The translations under genes and the position numbers were made by a program. A DNA stretch of 64,000 nt, taken from positions 161,013-225,012 of the forward strand of contig JAKSLE010000003.1 of assembly GCA_024401365.1 (NCBI GenBank), read 5' to 3'. How positions within the stretch are numbered: the stretch's first letter is position 1; the number at the start of each line of letters is the position of its first letter. The notes beneath the pieces are model-generated. The model made no database searches. It was not told the DNA's origin and saw only the letters and a list, made by a program, of their open reading frames with translations. Of the stretch, positions 54,063 to 62,082 are shown piece by piece. This DNA comes from Bacteroidales bacterium. GTDB lineage: Bacteria > Bacteroidota > Bacteroidia > Bacteroidales > Marinilabiliaceae.

Positions 54063-54989
54063 ATGATAACATACTACATAAATAACAAGGGTTTCGAGGT
54101 ATCGGACCATTGGGTGGAAAATTGCTGGACTAACGTCGAGTGCCCTAGCGACGAGGAGAATGGTTTCCTCGTTAACGGTCTCGATATCCCAGAGTCATTC
54201 CTTTCCGATATCGATGACAATGACGAGAGACCTCGCCGTGAAGAAGAGGACGGATGGCAACTTATCGTTATCCGAGTTCCTTACCGTCGTAATGAGTCGT
54301 ATGTCGACTATACTACGGTCCCTTTGGGTATTATCATCAAGGGCGACGTATTCGTGACCGTGTGCAATTATAAGGTCGATATGATCGACGATTTTATCGT
54401 ATATAGCATACGTAAACAGGTGGAGGTCAACTCTCACTACGAACTGGTTATGCGCCTCATGTTGTCTGCTTCTGTATGGTTCCTTAAATATTTGAAGCAT
54501 ATCAATATCCGTATAATGAACGTCGAGGGCTTGCTCCAACAAAATGTCCGTAATGAGGAGATCCTCGAACTCCAACGGTTGGAGAACTCTTTGGTCTATT
54601 TCGTAACTTCCCTCAAGGGTAACGATATCCTCTTCTATCGCCTGGCTCATACTAAGTCTATTACCGAACAGTGCGACGAGGATCTTATCGAGGAGACCGA
54701 AATCGAACTTAAACAGGCGGAGGAGACAACTAATATCTACCGCAATATCATCCACTCGATGTCTAACTCTTATTCGAGCGTGATCTCTAATAACATCAAC
54801 CAGACAATGAAAACGTTGACGAGTATCTCTCTCATCTTGATGCTCCCTACACTTATCGCTTCGTTGTACGGTATGAATGTGCCTAACTATTGGGAGGAGG
54901 AACCATACGCTTTCTTCTATATCATAGGCGGAGCTACTTTCCTCGGCTTGTTGATGTACGTATTCTTCAAGAAACGTAATCTGTTCTAG
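54063..54989 (+). CDS. corA: CorA family magnesium/cobalt transporter
   Basis: A 308-residue pentameric channel subunit: N-terminal cytoplasmic alpha/beta domain (IPESFLSDIDDNDERPRREEEDGW), long stalk helix, two C-terminal membrane helices (about 245-300) and the signature GMN in ASLYGMNVPNYWEEE between them. Start supported by family length. Co-directional with the next gene (3-base gap). Confidence 0.93.
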   Translation: MITYYINNKGFEVSDHWVENCWTNVECPSDEENGFLVNGLDIPESFLSDIDDNDERPRREEEDGWQLIVIRVPYRRNESYVDYTTVPLGIIIKGDVFVTVCNYKVDMIDDFIVYSIRKQVEVNSHYELVMRLMLSASVWFLKYLKHINIRIMNVEGLLQQNVRNEEILELQRLENSLVYFVTSLKGNDILFYRLAHTKSITEQCDEDLIEETEIELKQAEETTNIYRNIIHSMSNSYSSVISNNINQTMKTLTSISLILMLPTLIASLYGMNVPNYWEEEPYAFFYIIGGATFLGLLMYVFFKKRNLF

Positions 54990-54992
54990 ACC

Positions 54993-55799
54993 ATGCACGC
55001 GCAGGTCTTAATCGAAAATAACAGTTCATGTCCAGAGCTTAAGGCCGAACATGGACTGTCTGTTTTTGTGGAGGTAGATGGCGAACGTTGGCTCTTAGAT
55101 ACAGGCCAGACTGATAAGTTGTTGTATAATGCCGCCCAACTCAACATCAATCTTTCTTCTCTTAATGGTATAATAATCAGCCACGGCCACTACGATCACG
55201 CCGGCGGAGCAGCTCATATCGTCCGTAGTATGACTAACCCTCCCGCTGTCTACGCACACCGACTGGCTTCGGTCGCTAAGTATAGCGTGGCAACTGGCGG
55301 CTCAATGAAAAAGCCTAATGGCTGGTTGGCTGTCAACGAGATAAATGTTTCTTGGCTGGGTAATGGGGTAGTGCCTCTTAGTAACCACGTACAGGTCTTC
55401 TCCCTCCCTCAGGATGCCCCAGCTAATGAACGATTGACTCTCTTGAGAAATGGCGTCTACTCTCCCGACCCCTTCCACGATGAGATATTTACTCTTGTCT
55501 CTGATTCTCAGGGTCACAACGTCCTCTATGCTGGCTGTACCCACCATAGCTTGGAACTGCTCTTGCCGTATGTCTTCAATGAACTGAAAGTCAGTCACCT
55601 TGATGCTTTCATAGGGGGATTGCACCTCATGGGACGTACTCAGCAGCAGATCGAAAATAGCCTCCATGTCTCTGCTCAGTACGATGTCCGTAATTGGTAT
55701 ATCAACCATTGTTCTGGTAATGAGGCTGTCGTAGAATGGCAAAAAAAATACGGCCCACACTGTCATCAAGCATGGACCGGTGATATCATAGAGATATAG
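54993..55799 (+). CDS. MBL-fold metallohydrolase
   Basis: A 268-residue metallo-beta-lactamase-fold protein close to the dihydropterin-methyl-aminobenzene-phosphate synthase-like group. The metal motif is SHGHYDHAGG (about 64-73) with further ligands in DNVLYAGCTHHS-like and HLMGRT segments; LSVFVEVDGERWLLDTGQT is at the start. Substrate unknown. Probably co-transcribed with corA. Confidence 0.87.
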   Translation: MHAQVLIENNSSCPELKAEHGLSVFVEVDGERWLLDTGQTDKLLYNAAQLNINLSSLNGIIISHGHYDHAGGAAHIVRSMTNPPAVYAHRLASVAKYSVATGGSMKKPNGWLAVNEINVSWLGNGVVPLSNHVQVFSLPQDAPANERLTLLRNGVYSPDPFHDEIFTLVSDSQGHNVLYAGCTHHSLELLLPYVFNELKVSHLDAFIGGLHLMGRTQQQIENSLHVSAQYDVRNWYINHCSGNEAVVEWQKKYGPHCHQAWTGDIIEI

Positions 55800-55812
55800 C
55801 CAATTCTCTTCT

Positions 55813-56205
55813 TTAGTCGTCTCCTTCTTCTAGAAATTGCTTCAATCCCGCAAGGTAGGTCTCTGTCCACCCCTCAGTGATGTCTTCATATGCCTCGTCT
55901 GGTATATTGGTGTGCGTCACAGCTATGGTGGCTTTGTTCTTCCCCCTAGGCATAATCTTTATGCTCACAATGGATTCTTCTTCTTGCTCGCCGAAGTACC
56001 ACTCTTGTTCTACTAGCTCATTCTCAACAAGTCTGACTATTCTTCCACAGATATCTCCTTCCCACATCTCAAACTCACTTCCTTCTACAGGCTCCATAAC
56101 GGCTTTGTACCCCGTCCATAGTTCTATGGCAAAGGCATTGGTCAGCGCCGAATATACATCCTCTGGAAGCGCATCCACAACCATTTTTGTCTCAAATGTC
56201 TTCAT
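55813..56205 (-). CDS. SRPBCC/START-like domain protein
   Basis: A 130-residue single-domain protein of the AHSA1-like SRPBCC group: FETKMVVDALPEDVYSALTNAFAIELWTGYKAV, then VENELVEQEWYFGE and ATIAVTHTNIPDEAYEDITEGWTETYLAGLKQFLE. Binds a hydrophobic ligand or acts as co-chaperone in other members; role unknown. The ATG at 56205 agrees with its -7 element (56225..56232). Confidence 0.83.
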   Translation of the reverse strand: MKTFETKMVVDALPEDVYSALTNAFAIELWTGYKAVMEPVEGSEFEMWEGDICGRIVRLVENELVEQEWYFGEQEEESIVSIKIMPRGKNKATIAVTHTNIPDEAYEDITEGWTETYLAGLKQFLEEGDD

Positions 56206-56224
56206 TCTTGTCTCTGTTTTGCAA

Positions 56225-56232
56225 CAAAGATA
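56225..56232 (-). promoter_or_regulatory. -7 element of the SRPBCC gene
   Basis: Minus-strand TATCTTTG matches TAnnTTTG, 19 bases before the start codon at 56205. Confidence 0.55.
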
Positions 56233-56242
56233 CATAAAAAAG

Positions 56243-56270
56243 AGAGACGTACCAATTATAGTACGCCTCT
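56243..56270 (-). terminator. Terminator of the alpha/beta hydrolase gene
   Basis: Stem AGAGGCGTAC / GTACGTCTCT on the minus strand (one G-T wobble), followed by a T run. On the plus strand the same position is a mismatch, so it acts on minus-strand transcripts. Confidence 0.85.
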
Positions 56271-56292
56271 GCTCTTATTTATATGGGTGTCT

Positions 56293-57231
56293 TTATTTCT
56301 TGCTCTGCGCATCGAAGAACTCTACCATCTTCTGATAGTATGGCTCCGAAAAACAGTGTGGGTGACCATGACCGCCTCCTGGTACACTGATAAATTGCGC
56401 CTTCGCACCTACATAGTCATATTCTGTCTTTAAATGTATGCTCAAACATTGTGGTACTATAGGGTCAGCATCACCATGTATAATGAGTATAGGCGCATCG
56501 TCTTTGTCTACAAGTGTTACTGGCGAAAGTACTCGTACCCAGTCTGTAGCTTCTCTTGGATTCCTGCCTCCAAGGATGACTGCCTCTGGCGATTTCTCGT
56601 CTTTTGGCCTTACACATTCGTCCATGTGCATCATGTCTACTGGACCGGACCAGTCTACTACGGCATCTACTGAACTGCTCTCATTCAGGCAGTTGCCAAG
56701 TGTGCCCTCAATGTCTATCTCTACATCACCCGATTTGACAATCTTCTGCCCATTGGTCACACCTGCATATGCCGATAGATGTCCTCCCGATGAGAAGCCT
56801 GTAATGCCTACAAAGGAGGTGTCCAACTTATACTCCTTGGCGTGAGCCCTCACATAGCGAATGGCTGCCTTTACATCGTTTATCTGCGCTGGCCACTTGG
56901 CTTCTGGACTGCTTCTGTGGTTGATCGAGACAACAGCATAGCCTGCCTTGAGCATTGGCGCCGCAAATGAGGTCATAGGCGAAAACTTCTGGTCGTTGGC
57001 AAACCACGCACTGCCATAAATGGCTATGATTACTTTGTACGATTCTTGCGCTACCTCTGTCTTTGGAAGATAAATATCCATCTTGTGACCTATCATGCCG
57101 TCTCCAACATAGTCTATGTCTTTCCAAACCTGCAATGGATCAATTTGCTCAGTCGACATAGGATTGAACTCTTGTCCGAATGCCATTACCGAAAGTGCTA
57201 AAGCAATAGCAGTAGTTACTAGTTTTTTCAT
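56293..57231 (-). CDS. Exported alpha/beta hydrolase (esterase/lipase, BD-FAE-like)
   Basis: A 312-residue secreted esterase: signal peptide (KKLVTTAIALALSVMAFGQ), oxyanion region VIIAIYGSAWFAND, nucleophile Ser in ITGFSSGGHLSAYAG, catalytic Asp in LIIHGDADPIVPQ and His in PGGGHGHPHCF. Such enzymes often remove acetyl or feruloyl groups from plant glycans, but the substrate here is unknown. Single gene with its own promoter and terminator. Confidence 0.88.
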   Translation of the reverse strand: MKKLVTTAIALALSVMAFGQEFNPMSTEQIDPLQVWKDIDYVGDGMIGHKMDIYLPKTEVAQESYKVIIAIYGSAWFANDQKFSPMTSFAAPMLKAGYAVVSINHRSSPEAKWPAQINDVKAAIRYVRAHAKEYKLDTSFVGITGFSSGGHLSAYAGVTNGQKIVKSGDVEIDIEGTLGNCLNESSSVDAVVDWSGPVDMMHMDECVRPKDEKSPEAVILGGRNPREATDWVRVLSPVTLVDKDDAPILIIHGDADPIVPQCLSIHLKTEYDYVGAKAQFISVPGGGHGHPHCFSEPYYQKMVEFFDAQSKK

Positions 57232-57264
57232 GTCTGTTAATATTTTCTTTTCTTTTTCTAACTG

Positions 57265-57272
57265 CAAAAATA
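57265..57272 (-). promoter_or_regulatory. -7 element of the alpha/beta hydrolase gene
   Basis: Minus-strand TATTTTTG matches TAnnTTTG, 33 bases before the start codon. Confidence 0.55.
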
Positions 57273-57462
57273 ACTACTATTTCACGATATTTCAAATATC
57301 TCTTACCTATACATACTACCTGTTCCTACTATTTTTATTCTGCACTCTGCTCTTCGCCTATATCCACTAAATCTGATGCCTTTTTGTATTTTGATGAAAA
57401 CTTTTGAATGAATAAGCAAATTTGTTGAATGATAATGTAATATTTCACGACACTATCTCTGC

Positions 57463-57470
57463 TACTTTTG
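57463..57470 (+). promoter_or_regulatory. -7 element of the carboxylesterase gene
   Basis: TACTTTTG matches TAnnTTTG, 29 bases before the ATG at 57500; this rules out the upstream in-frame start at 57422. Confidence 0.55.
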
Positions 57471-57499
57471 TATCGTACCAAAACAAACAAGCTAGTATC

Positions 57500-59035
57500 A
57501 TGAAAAAGTCTTTGTTTACTCTTTTGTCAGCTTTGTTAATGACAATTCCTTCGCAGGCTCAGTTGCTTCGTACTACCGTCTCGCAGGGCGAGATCGAGGG
57601 CGTCAACGAAAATGGCTTTGCCCTCTATAAAAATATCCCCTACGCCGAGGCTCCCGTGGGCAACCTCCGTTGGAAGGCTCCCGTACCAAAGGCTCCTTGG
57701 AAGGGTGTGTATAAGGCCGACCAGTGGGGAGCGCGTCCTCCTCAAATAGCCGACCCTAATCAGGGTGGTGCCGATATCCCTATGAGCGAGGATTGCCTCT
57801 ACTTGAGCGTGCAGACTCCAGCTAAGTCTAAGGATGATAAATTACCAGTATTCGTCATGATCCATGGCGGAGGTTTCACTACCGGTACATATTCTGGTAC
57901 TCAGGATAGTTTCGTCAAGGAGGGTATCATATATTGTAGTATAGAGTACCGCCTCGGTATCCTTGGTTTCTTGGCTCATCCCGAACTGAGCAAGGAGTCG
58001 GGTAGGGGCGTGTCTGGTAATTATGGCCTAATGGACCAACTCTTGGCCCTTCAGTGGATTCATGATAATATCGCAGCTTTCGGCGGCGACCCTGATAAGG
58101 TTACTATCGCTGGCGAGTCTGCTGGCGGTATATCTGTAAGCATGCTTTGCGCTTCTCCTTTGGCTAAGGGCCTCTTCCGTGGCGCTATATGCGAGAGCGG
58201 TAGCTCTTTCTGGCCGGTTTCTGATAGCCGTACTAGTACTTCTATCTCTACCGCTAAGGGCGCAGAACAGATCGGACTCGATCTCCAAAGGAAGTTCGGT
58301 AAGAAGAATATCAAGCAACTGCGCCAAATCCCAGCCGAAGAACTCGTCAAGGATGTCCAGATGGGTAGCGTCTGGCCCGTAATGGATGGTTATTTTATCG
58401 TCGATGACCAGTATAAATTGTACGAGAAGGGTGAGTACAACGACGTGAATATCCTTATAGGTACAAATTCCGACGAGGGTATGCTCTTCTCACGACCTAT
58501 GCCTGTCGATATGTACAAAAATAGCATGAAGGCTGTCTTCGGCGATTGGGCTGATAAACTCTTGGAGGTCTACCCTGCTAATACCGAAACGGAGGCTTAT
58601 TTCTCGGTGGCAGAAATGAATCGCGATGTCATGTTCGCTTGGGGTACTTACGCTTGGGCCAACCTCCAAAGTAAGACGGGTAAGTCTAATGTATATATGT
58701 ACTATTTCGACCAGGATTCTGAGCAGACTATCTTCCGTAGCCCTCGAGGCGGCGCTAATCACGTAGCCGAAATGCCTTTCGTTTATGGCTATACCTTTAG
58801 CCCTAAACCTTTTACCCCTCTCGAGAAGCATATGTCGGATATCATCTCTAAGTATTGGATCAACTTTACCAAGACGGGAAACCCTAATTCCGCCGGCCTC
58901 CCTTATTGGACCGAGTACCAACAGGGCCAACCAACTGTAATGATCATGAAGAATGGCCTCCATCTCGACAATGTCCAAAATCAAAAACAGATGGAAACCT
59001 TAGAGCAGTTCTTCAACGCCCAACGCCAAAAATAA
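57500..59035 (+). CDS. Secreted type-B carboxylesterase
   Basis: A 511-residue exported carboxylesterase: signal peptide (KKSLFTLLSALLMTIPSQAQ), oxyanion hole VFVMIHGGGFTTG, nucleophile Ser in TIAGESAGGISVSML (about 203), a Glu in GTNSDEGMLF (about 330) and the catalytic His in GGANHVAEMPFVYG (about 425). Complete family length. Hydrolyses ester bonds in the periplasm or outside; substrate unknown. With the nearby hydrolase on the other strand it may serve glycan or lipid breakdown. Confidence 0.92.
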   Translation: MKKSLFTLLSALLMTIPSQAQLLRTTVSQGEIEGVNENGFALYKNIPYAEAPVGNLRWKAPVPKAPWKGVYKADQWGARPPQIADPNQGGADIPMSEDCLYLSVQTPAKSKDDKLPVFVMIHGGGFTTGTYSGTQDSFVKEGIIYCSIEYRLGILGFLAHPELSKESGRGVSGNYGLMDQLLALQWIHDNIAAFGGDPDKVTIAGESAGGISVSMLCASPLAKGLFRGAICESGSSFWPVSDSRTSTSISTAKGAEQIGLDLQRKFGKKNIKQLRQIPAEELVKDVQMGSVWPVMDGYFIVDDQYKLYEKGEYNDVNILIGTNSDEGMLFSRPMPVDMYKNSMKAVFGDWADKLLEVYPANTETEAYFSVAEMNRDVMFAWGTYAWANLQSKTGKSNVYMYYFDQDSEQTIFRSPRGGANHVAEMPFVYGYTFSPKPFTPLEKHMSDIISKYWINFTKTGNPNSAGLPYWTEYQQGQPTVMIMKNGLHLDNVQNQKQMETLEQFFNAQRQK

Positions 59036-59074
59036 CATCCACCCCCATAAATAAATAACAAATTTTACCTTCCC

Positions 59075-59117
59075 AAAGACTCACATAATCCTCTCCTGTG
59101 AGCCTTTGTTTTTTTTC
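59075..59117 (+). terminator. Terminator of the carboxylesterase gene
   Basis: Stem AAAGACTCACA / TGTGAGCCTTT (one mismatch) with an 11-base loop, followed by a run of about nine T. Confidence 0.85.
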
Positions 59118-59228
59118 TCTCTCTGATAAACATCATCTTATACACCAAAAATTATCCATTCTATTTCCGTTTTCGATGTTAATCACTATATTTGCTCTAC
59201 CAAATTCTAATTTTTAATTAACCAGAGC

Positions 59229-59780
59229 ATGACAGAAAAGAGATTCGGCAATACACAGAAAATATCACTGCGTCACGACATAAAGTTGACCGATGTGACG
59301 ACCAATGAGACGTTCTCCGATAAACTGCGAATGGTCTGCTTGCAGTTGCCGTTGGCAGTGGCAGAGCCCCTGAAGGGCGAAACAAAACTAGAATCGTGGA
59401 TGTATAATCTAAAAAACATGGAAGCAATGCAGCAACTGACAAACACCGAGGATATGCCAATCTTCAAGAGATTGGAACAGGTTGCAGAATATCATCAGCT
59501 GTAGCCTGAGGACCGTGAAGCTTATGACATAAGTTATAAGCACTATTTGGATGCGTACAACCTTGAGCTGTCCCGTCGCCAGGAGTTGGAGATGGCAATA
59601 ACGAATGGCCTAGCCGAGGGTATAGAGAAGGGCAGAGCCGAAGGTGAGGCCAAGGGAGAGCGAAAGAAACAACTTGAGATAGCTGCTAATATGAAGAATT
59701 ATGGAATGCCTACCGACCAGATATCTTTGATGACAGGGCTCCCCCTCAGAAGAGGTAGAAGCCCTCTAATCCCCAAGTAG
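59229..59780 (+). pseudogene. Remnant of an Rpn/PD-(D/E)XK nuclease family transposase-like gene
   Basis: The frame encodes the C-terminal half of a Bacteroidetes Rpn-family (PDDEXK_2) protein: TNETFSDKLRMVCLQLP, ESWMYNLKNMEAMQQL, then an in-frame TAG at 59502, then PEDREAYDISYKHYLDAYNLE and the typical Gly/Glu/Lys tail (GLAEGIEKGRAEGEAKGE) and a terminal helix NYGMPTDQISLMTGL. The N-terminal nuclease half is missing and the stop codon splits the rest in the same frame. Rpn proteins promote RecA-independent recombination in E. coli; this copy must be inactive unless the stop is read through. Confidence 0.88.
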
Positions 59781-59796
59781 TTAACAAGATAAGAGA

Positions 59797-59822
59797 AGCC
59801 GGGTACTGCACAGTATCCGGCT
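59797..59822. terminator. Hairpin after the Rpn pseudogene
   Basis: A 12-base stem AGCCGGGTACTG / CAGTATCCGGCT (one wobble) with a 2-base loop. It lies between the pseudogene and a converging small gene and could serve both. Confidence 0.75.
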
Positions 59823-59853
59823 CTATTTATACTACCTAATTTTACAACTATTT

Positions 59854-60030
59854 TTACCTCTTCTTCCTACACTCCATAATAAAGCGTATTACCAACGAAA
59901 TTGATATTCCGGACAGAAATCCCTTAAGGAAGTTCCCCCCCTCATTGTTAAAGTCTCCAATATGTAGTACCACAATGGCTAAAACTGTCACAATAATCGC
60001 AACTAGCCAATAAATTGATTTTTTGCTCAT
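59854..60030 (-). CDS. Small membrane protein, 58 residues
   Basis: SKKSIYWLVAIIVTVLAIVVLHIGDFNNEGGNFLKGFLSGISISLVIRFIMECRKKR: an N-terminal membrane helix and a second hydrophobic segment, ending in a basic tail. A -7 element at 60057..60064 supports transcription and the ATG at 60030. Function unknown. Confidence 0.6.
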   Translation of the reverse strand: MSKKSIYWLVAIIVTVLAIVVLHIGDFNNEGGNFLKGFLSGISISLVIRFIMECRKKR

Positions 60031-60056
60031 AACGTATATATTAAAGTTTGCAACTC

Positions 60057-60064
60057 CAAAGATA
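60057..60064 (-). promoter_or_regulatory. -7 element of the 58-residue membrane protein gene
   Basis: Minus-strand TATCTTTG matches TAnnTTTG, 26 bases before the start codon. Confidence 0.5.
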
Positions 60065-60088
60065 TGCAAAAATATTAGCAAAAGATAA

Positions 60089-60112
60089 TGGAGGGCCCGT
60101 ATAGACCCTCCA
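60089..60112 (-). terminator. Hairpin after the 156-residue gene
   Basis: A perfect 7-base stem TGGAGGG / CCCTCCA with a 10-base loop, 14 bases past the stop codon of the minus-strand gene at 60126..60596. Confidence 0.65.
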
Positions 60113-60125
60113 ATTCTAGCATCTT

Positions 60126-60596
60126 TTATTCCATCTTGCTCACACGTTCCGCCTCGTCTCCTTCATAAATCCTCATCGAGCCGTAGTCTTTATACATGAA
60201 ATCTGTATATACACTGACATTTACCTCCGCATAACGATGGTCCCGACTGATGTTCATCGTAACTTTTATCTGACTGCATTGTCGGGGCTTGGGCACGTCG
60301 CATCCTTCTTTGCCGTCTAGAAAATTTGTCAATTCTTCTAGTTGGCCGATGTCGTAGTAGTGCATAACGCAACTTATCGGACTGCCAGTCTCTATATATA
60401 TGTGACGCCGACAACGGTTGAGAACTAGCCAAATGGCTGCCACACAGAATACGCATCCAGCACTGAAAAATAGTGCCGGTATACATCCAGTATAACTTTC
60501 AGATATCGATTGTGTAAAACAGTAAATGCCTGCAACAGACAATAATATCGCAATGAGTACATTCCCCGTACTCACTACTGCCTTAATTTTGTTCAT
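60126..60596 (-). CDS. Membrane protein of unknown function, 156 residues
   Basis: Two N-terminal membrane helices (about 8-28 and 38-60), then a soluble domain with YIETGSPISCVMHYYDIGQLEELTNFLDG and a beta-rich end (KVTMNISRDHRYAEVNVSVYTDF). I recall similar hypothetical proteins in other Bacteroidales but no function. Part of a run of small minus-strand genes that looks accessory. Confidence 0.65.
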   Translation of the reverse strand: MNKIKAVVSTGNVLIAILLSVAGIYCFTQSISESYTGCIPALFFSAGCVFCVAAIWLVLNRCRRHIYIETGSPISCVMHYYDIGQLEELTNFLDGKEGCDVPKPRQCSQIKVTMNISRDHRYAEVNVSVYTDFMYKDYGSMRIYEGDEAERVSKME

Positions 60597-60695
60597 ATTT
60601 TTTGTATTGTTATGGTTAATAATCGCACACCGCTCTCTCTCCTTGATCCTAATAGGGGAGGGAACGAAATATTATCTCAAAAACTAAGGCTGTCT

Positions 60696-61094
60696 CTAAA
60701 TCAGTATCTTGCGCTCTGCATAAACATAGTAGTCGCAGGAACGCGTAGAATAACACAAGGCTATCGCCTCGCTGGTTGTTAGTGTAATATATTCTGCCGA
60801 TAATCTCGACAGCGTATCATGATTTTGTACATATGCCAGAGATCGCGAATGCGTATACCTCCATTGTATTCTATTCCTTTCTGAGCTGGATGCTGTCGGA
60901 GCAGGAATGCTTACCGACTCGGCAGCAATGCCTTCAAATGGTACGTCAGCACATAGCTCTGCATATTGCTCTGTTTCTTTGGCTGTGTCGCCTGATGCAC
61001 AACTTCTATTACCGTCAGCATACAGTCCTAGCGCTCCCACTATCATCGTAATGGCAACCGCTAAGAGTCTTAATATGTATCCCGACTTCTTCAT
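60696..61094 (-). CDS. Small exported protein of unknown function, 132 residues
   Basis: Signal peptide or anchor (KKSGYILRLLAVAITMIVGALGLYA), then a Ser/Ala/Thr-rich region and a short C-terminal domain with several Cys and Tyr (LCYSTRSCDYYVYAERK). No homologue recognised. A -7 element (61141..61148, TAGTTTTG on the minus strand) supports expression. Confidence 0.5.
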   Translation of the reverse strand: MKKSGYILRLLAVAITMIVGALGLYADGNRSCASGDTAKETEQYAELCADVPFEGIAAESVSIPAPTASSSERNRIQWRYTHSRSLAYVQNHDTLSRLSAEYITLTTSEAIALCYSTRSCDYYVYAERKILI

Positions 61095-61140
61095 ATCTTT
61101 GTGCTCAAGGGTGCGTCTTGTAAATATTACCCTCTCGCCA

Positions 61141-61148
61141 CAAAACTA
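61141..61148 (-). promoter_or_regulatory. -7 element of the 132-residue gene
   Basis: Minus-strand TAGTTTTG matches TAnnTTTG, 46 bases before the start codon at 61094. Confidence 0.45.
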
Positions 61149-61225
61149 CTTATTTTTCTTCTTCAGTGTGCTCTCATCGGTATTATATTCCTAATATTCT
61201 CTTTCTTGACATCTGTTCCCCCTTC

Positions 61226-61735
61226 TTATCCTGCTAGTCTCATCGCAACTTCATAATATTCTTCAACTCCCCCAAACTTCCTATAGTAAAACGGCGATTC
61301 CTCATCCATCGCCTTCCACCTTTCTCCATTCCCTACTACCACAAGGTTCTTGCCTCTCTCTGCTTCAATCCCCATCTTCTCCATCCTGCTCTTCTCTAAT
61401 TCGTCACTCAATTCTCCCCCTTTTTCTTTCAGTAGCTTGTAAAAATACGACACTGCCATCCTGTGCGCCCCATTTATCTTGTGCCTCTTGGCTAGCCTCA
61501 TCCAGTGCCTCTTCTTGTTCCATCGCTTCATCTCGTACGACGCAAGTTTCTGTGCATCAGCAAATATGTCCCTACAGTTCCTCTGCTTCTTGCTTACTTC
61601 TACTCCTATTATCTTGTACGAACCGTAATAGCGCTTTATAAACACAGACCTACCGCTGCTGCGCGCGTTGGAGTCTCTTCGCGCAGCTTCTCTGGCTATC
61701 ATTATACACTTGCGTTTTATCTCTACTTTGGCCAT
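61226..61735 (-). CDS. Very basic protein of unknown function, 169 residues
   Basis: Starts MAKVEIKRKCIMIAREAARRDSNARS and stays Arg/Lys-rich to about residue 105 (KRWNKKRHWMRLAKRHKINGAHRMAVSYFYKLLKEKG), then becomes acidic. The charge suggests nucleic-acid binding, but no domain is recognised. The ATG at 61735 fits the promoter at 61760..61767; the longer in-frame start (61795) would lie before it. It lies next to repeat array A6, which is upstream of its promoter. Confidence 0.65.
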   Translation of the reverse strand: MAKVEIKRKCIMIAREAARRDSNARSSGRSVFIKRYYGSYKIIGVEVSKKQRNCRDIFADAQKLASYEMKRWNKKRHWMRLAKRHKINGAHRMAVSYFYKLLKEKGGELSDELEKSRMEKMGIEAERGKNLVVVGNGERWKAMDEESPFYYRKFGGVEEYYEVAMRLAG

Positions 61736-61759
61736 CTGTCTCTGTCGTTTTATATGTTG

Positions 61760-61767
61760 CAAATATA
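61760..61767 (-). promoter_or_regulatory. -7 element of the basic-protein gene
   Basis: Minus-strand TATATTTG matches TAnnTTTG, 24 bases before the ATG at 61735. Confidence 0.55.
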
Positions 61768-61808
61768 ATAGACTAAATGTCTCGTTGTATCTCATTTTTA
61801 TAAAAAAC

Positions 61809-61872
61809 TGCGAGTAACAAGGGGGGTCGCATAGACTAGCAACTGACTTCTCTCTTACTTCTTATGGCTCTC
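61809..61872 (+). repeat. Array A6: constant element plus five 11-base units
   Basis: An A run, then TGCGAGTAA (61809..61817, one base different from the other copies), then CAAGGGGGGTC, GCATAGACTAG, CAACTGACTTC, TCTCTTACTTC and TTATGGCTCTC. Pyrimidine-rich DNA continues to about 61905 with the phase weakening. It lies upstream of the basic-protein promoter and reads away from that gene. Confidence 0.75.
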
Positions 61873-61986
61873 TTTGCTCTTATTCTGGCTGTTTTGCTTG
61901 CTTTCATTTTGATGCCTAATGACGCCTTTCTGTTTATTGTTTGTAGTTTTTTAACGCTATTTAGTTATAAATATTAAGTCAAAGCG

Positions 61987-62016
61987 TTTGCTGAATTGAA
62001 AAATGTTGTAATTTTG
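61987..62016 (+). promoter_or_regulatory. Promoter of amt
   Basis: TTTG at 61987..61990 and TAATTTTG at 62009..62016, 18 bases apart: both halves of the Bacteroidetes promoter. The ATG is at 62083, giving a leader of about 60 bases. Confidence 0.65.
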
Positions 62017-62082
62017 CATCGTTTAGTAATAGTTAGAAAGCAAAAACGCATATTTGAGTAATAATCTTAAACAAGTACAACA

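Noticed and set aside
57290-57365. Seventh 11-base array upstream of the hydrolase gene
   Set aside because: Some units end in TTC or CTC but the phase breaks and there is no constant element; not distinguishable from pyrimidine-rich DNA.
12541-61905. 11-base arrays as CRISPR arrays
   Set aside because: Units are far too short, there is no repeat/spacer alternation and no cas gene is present.
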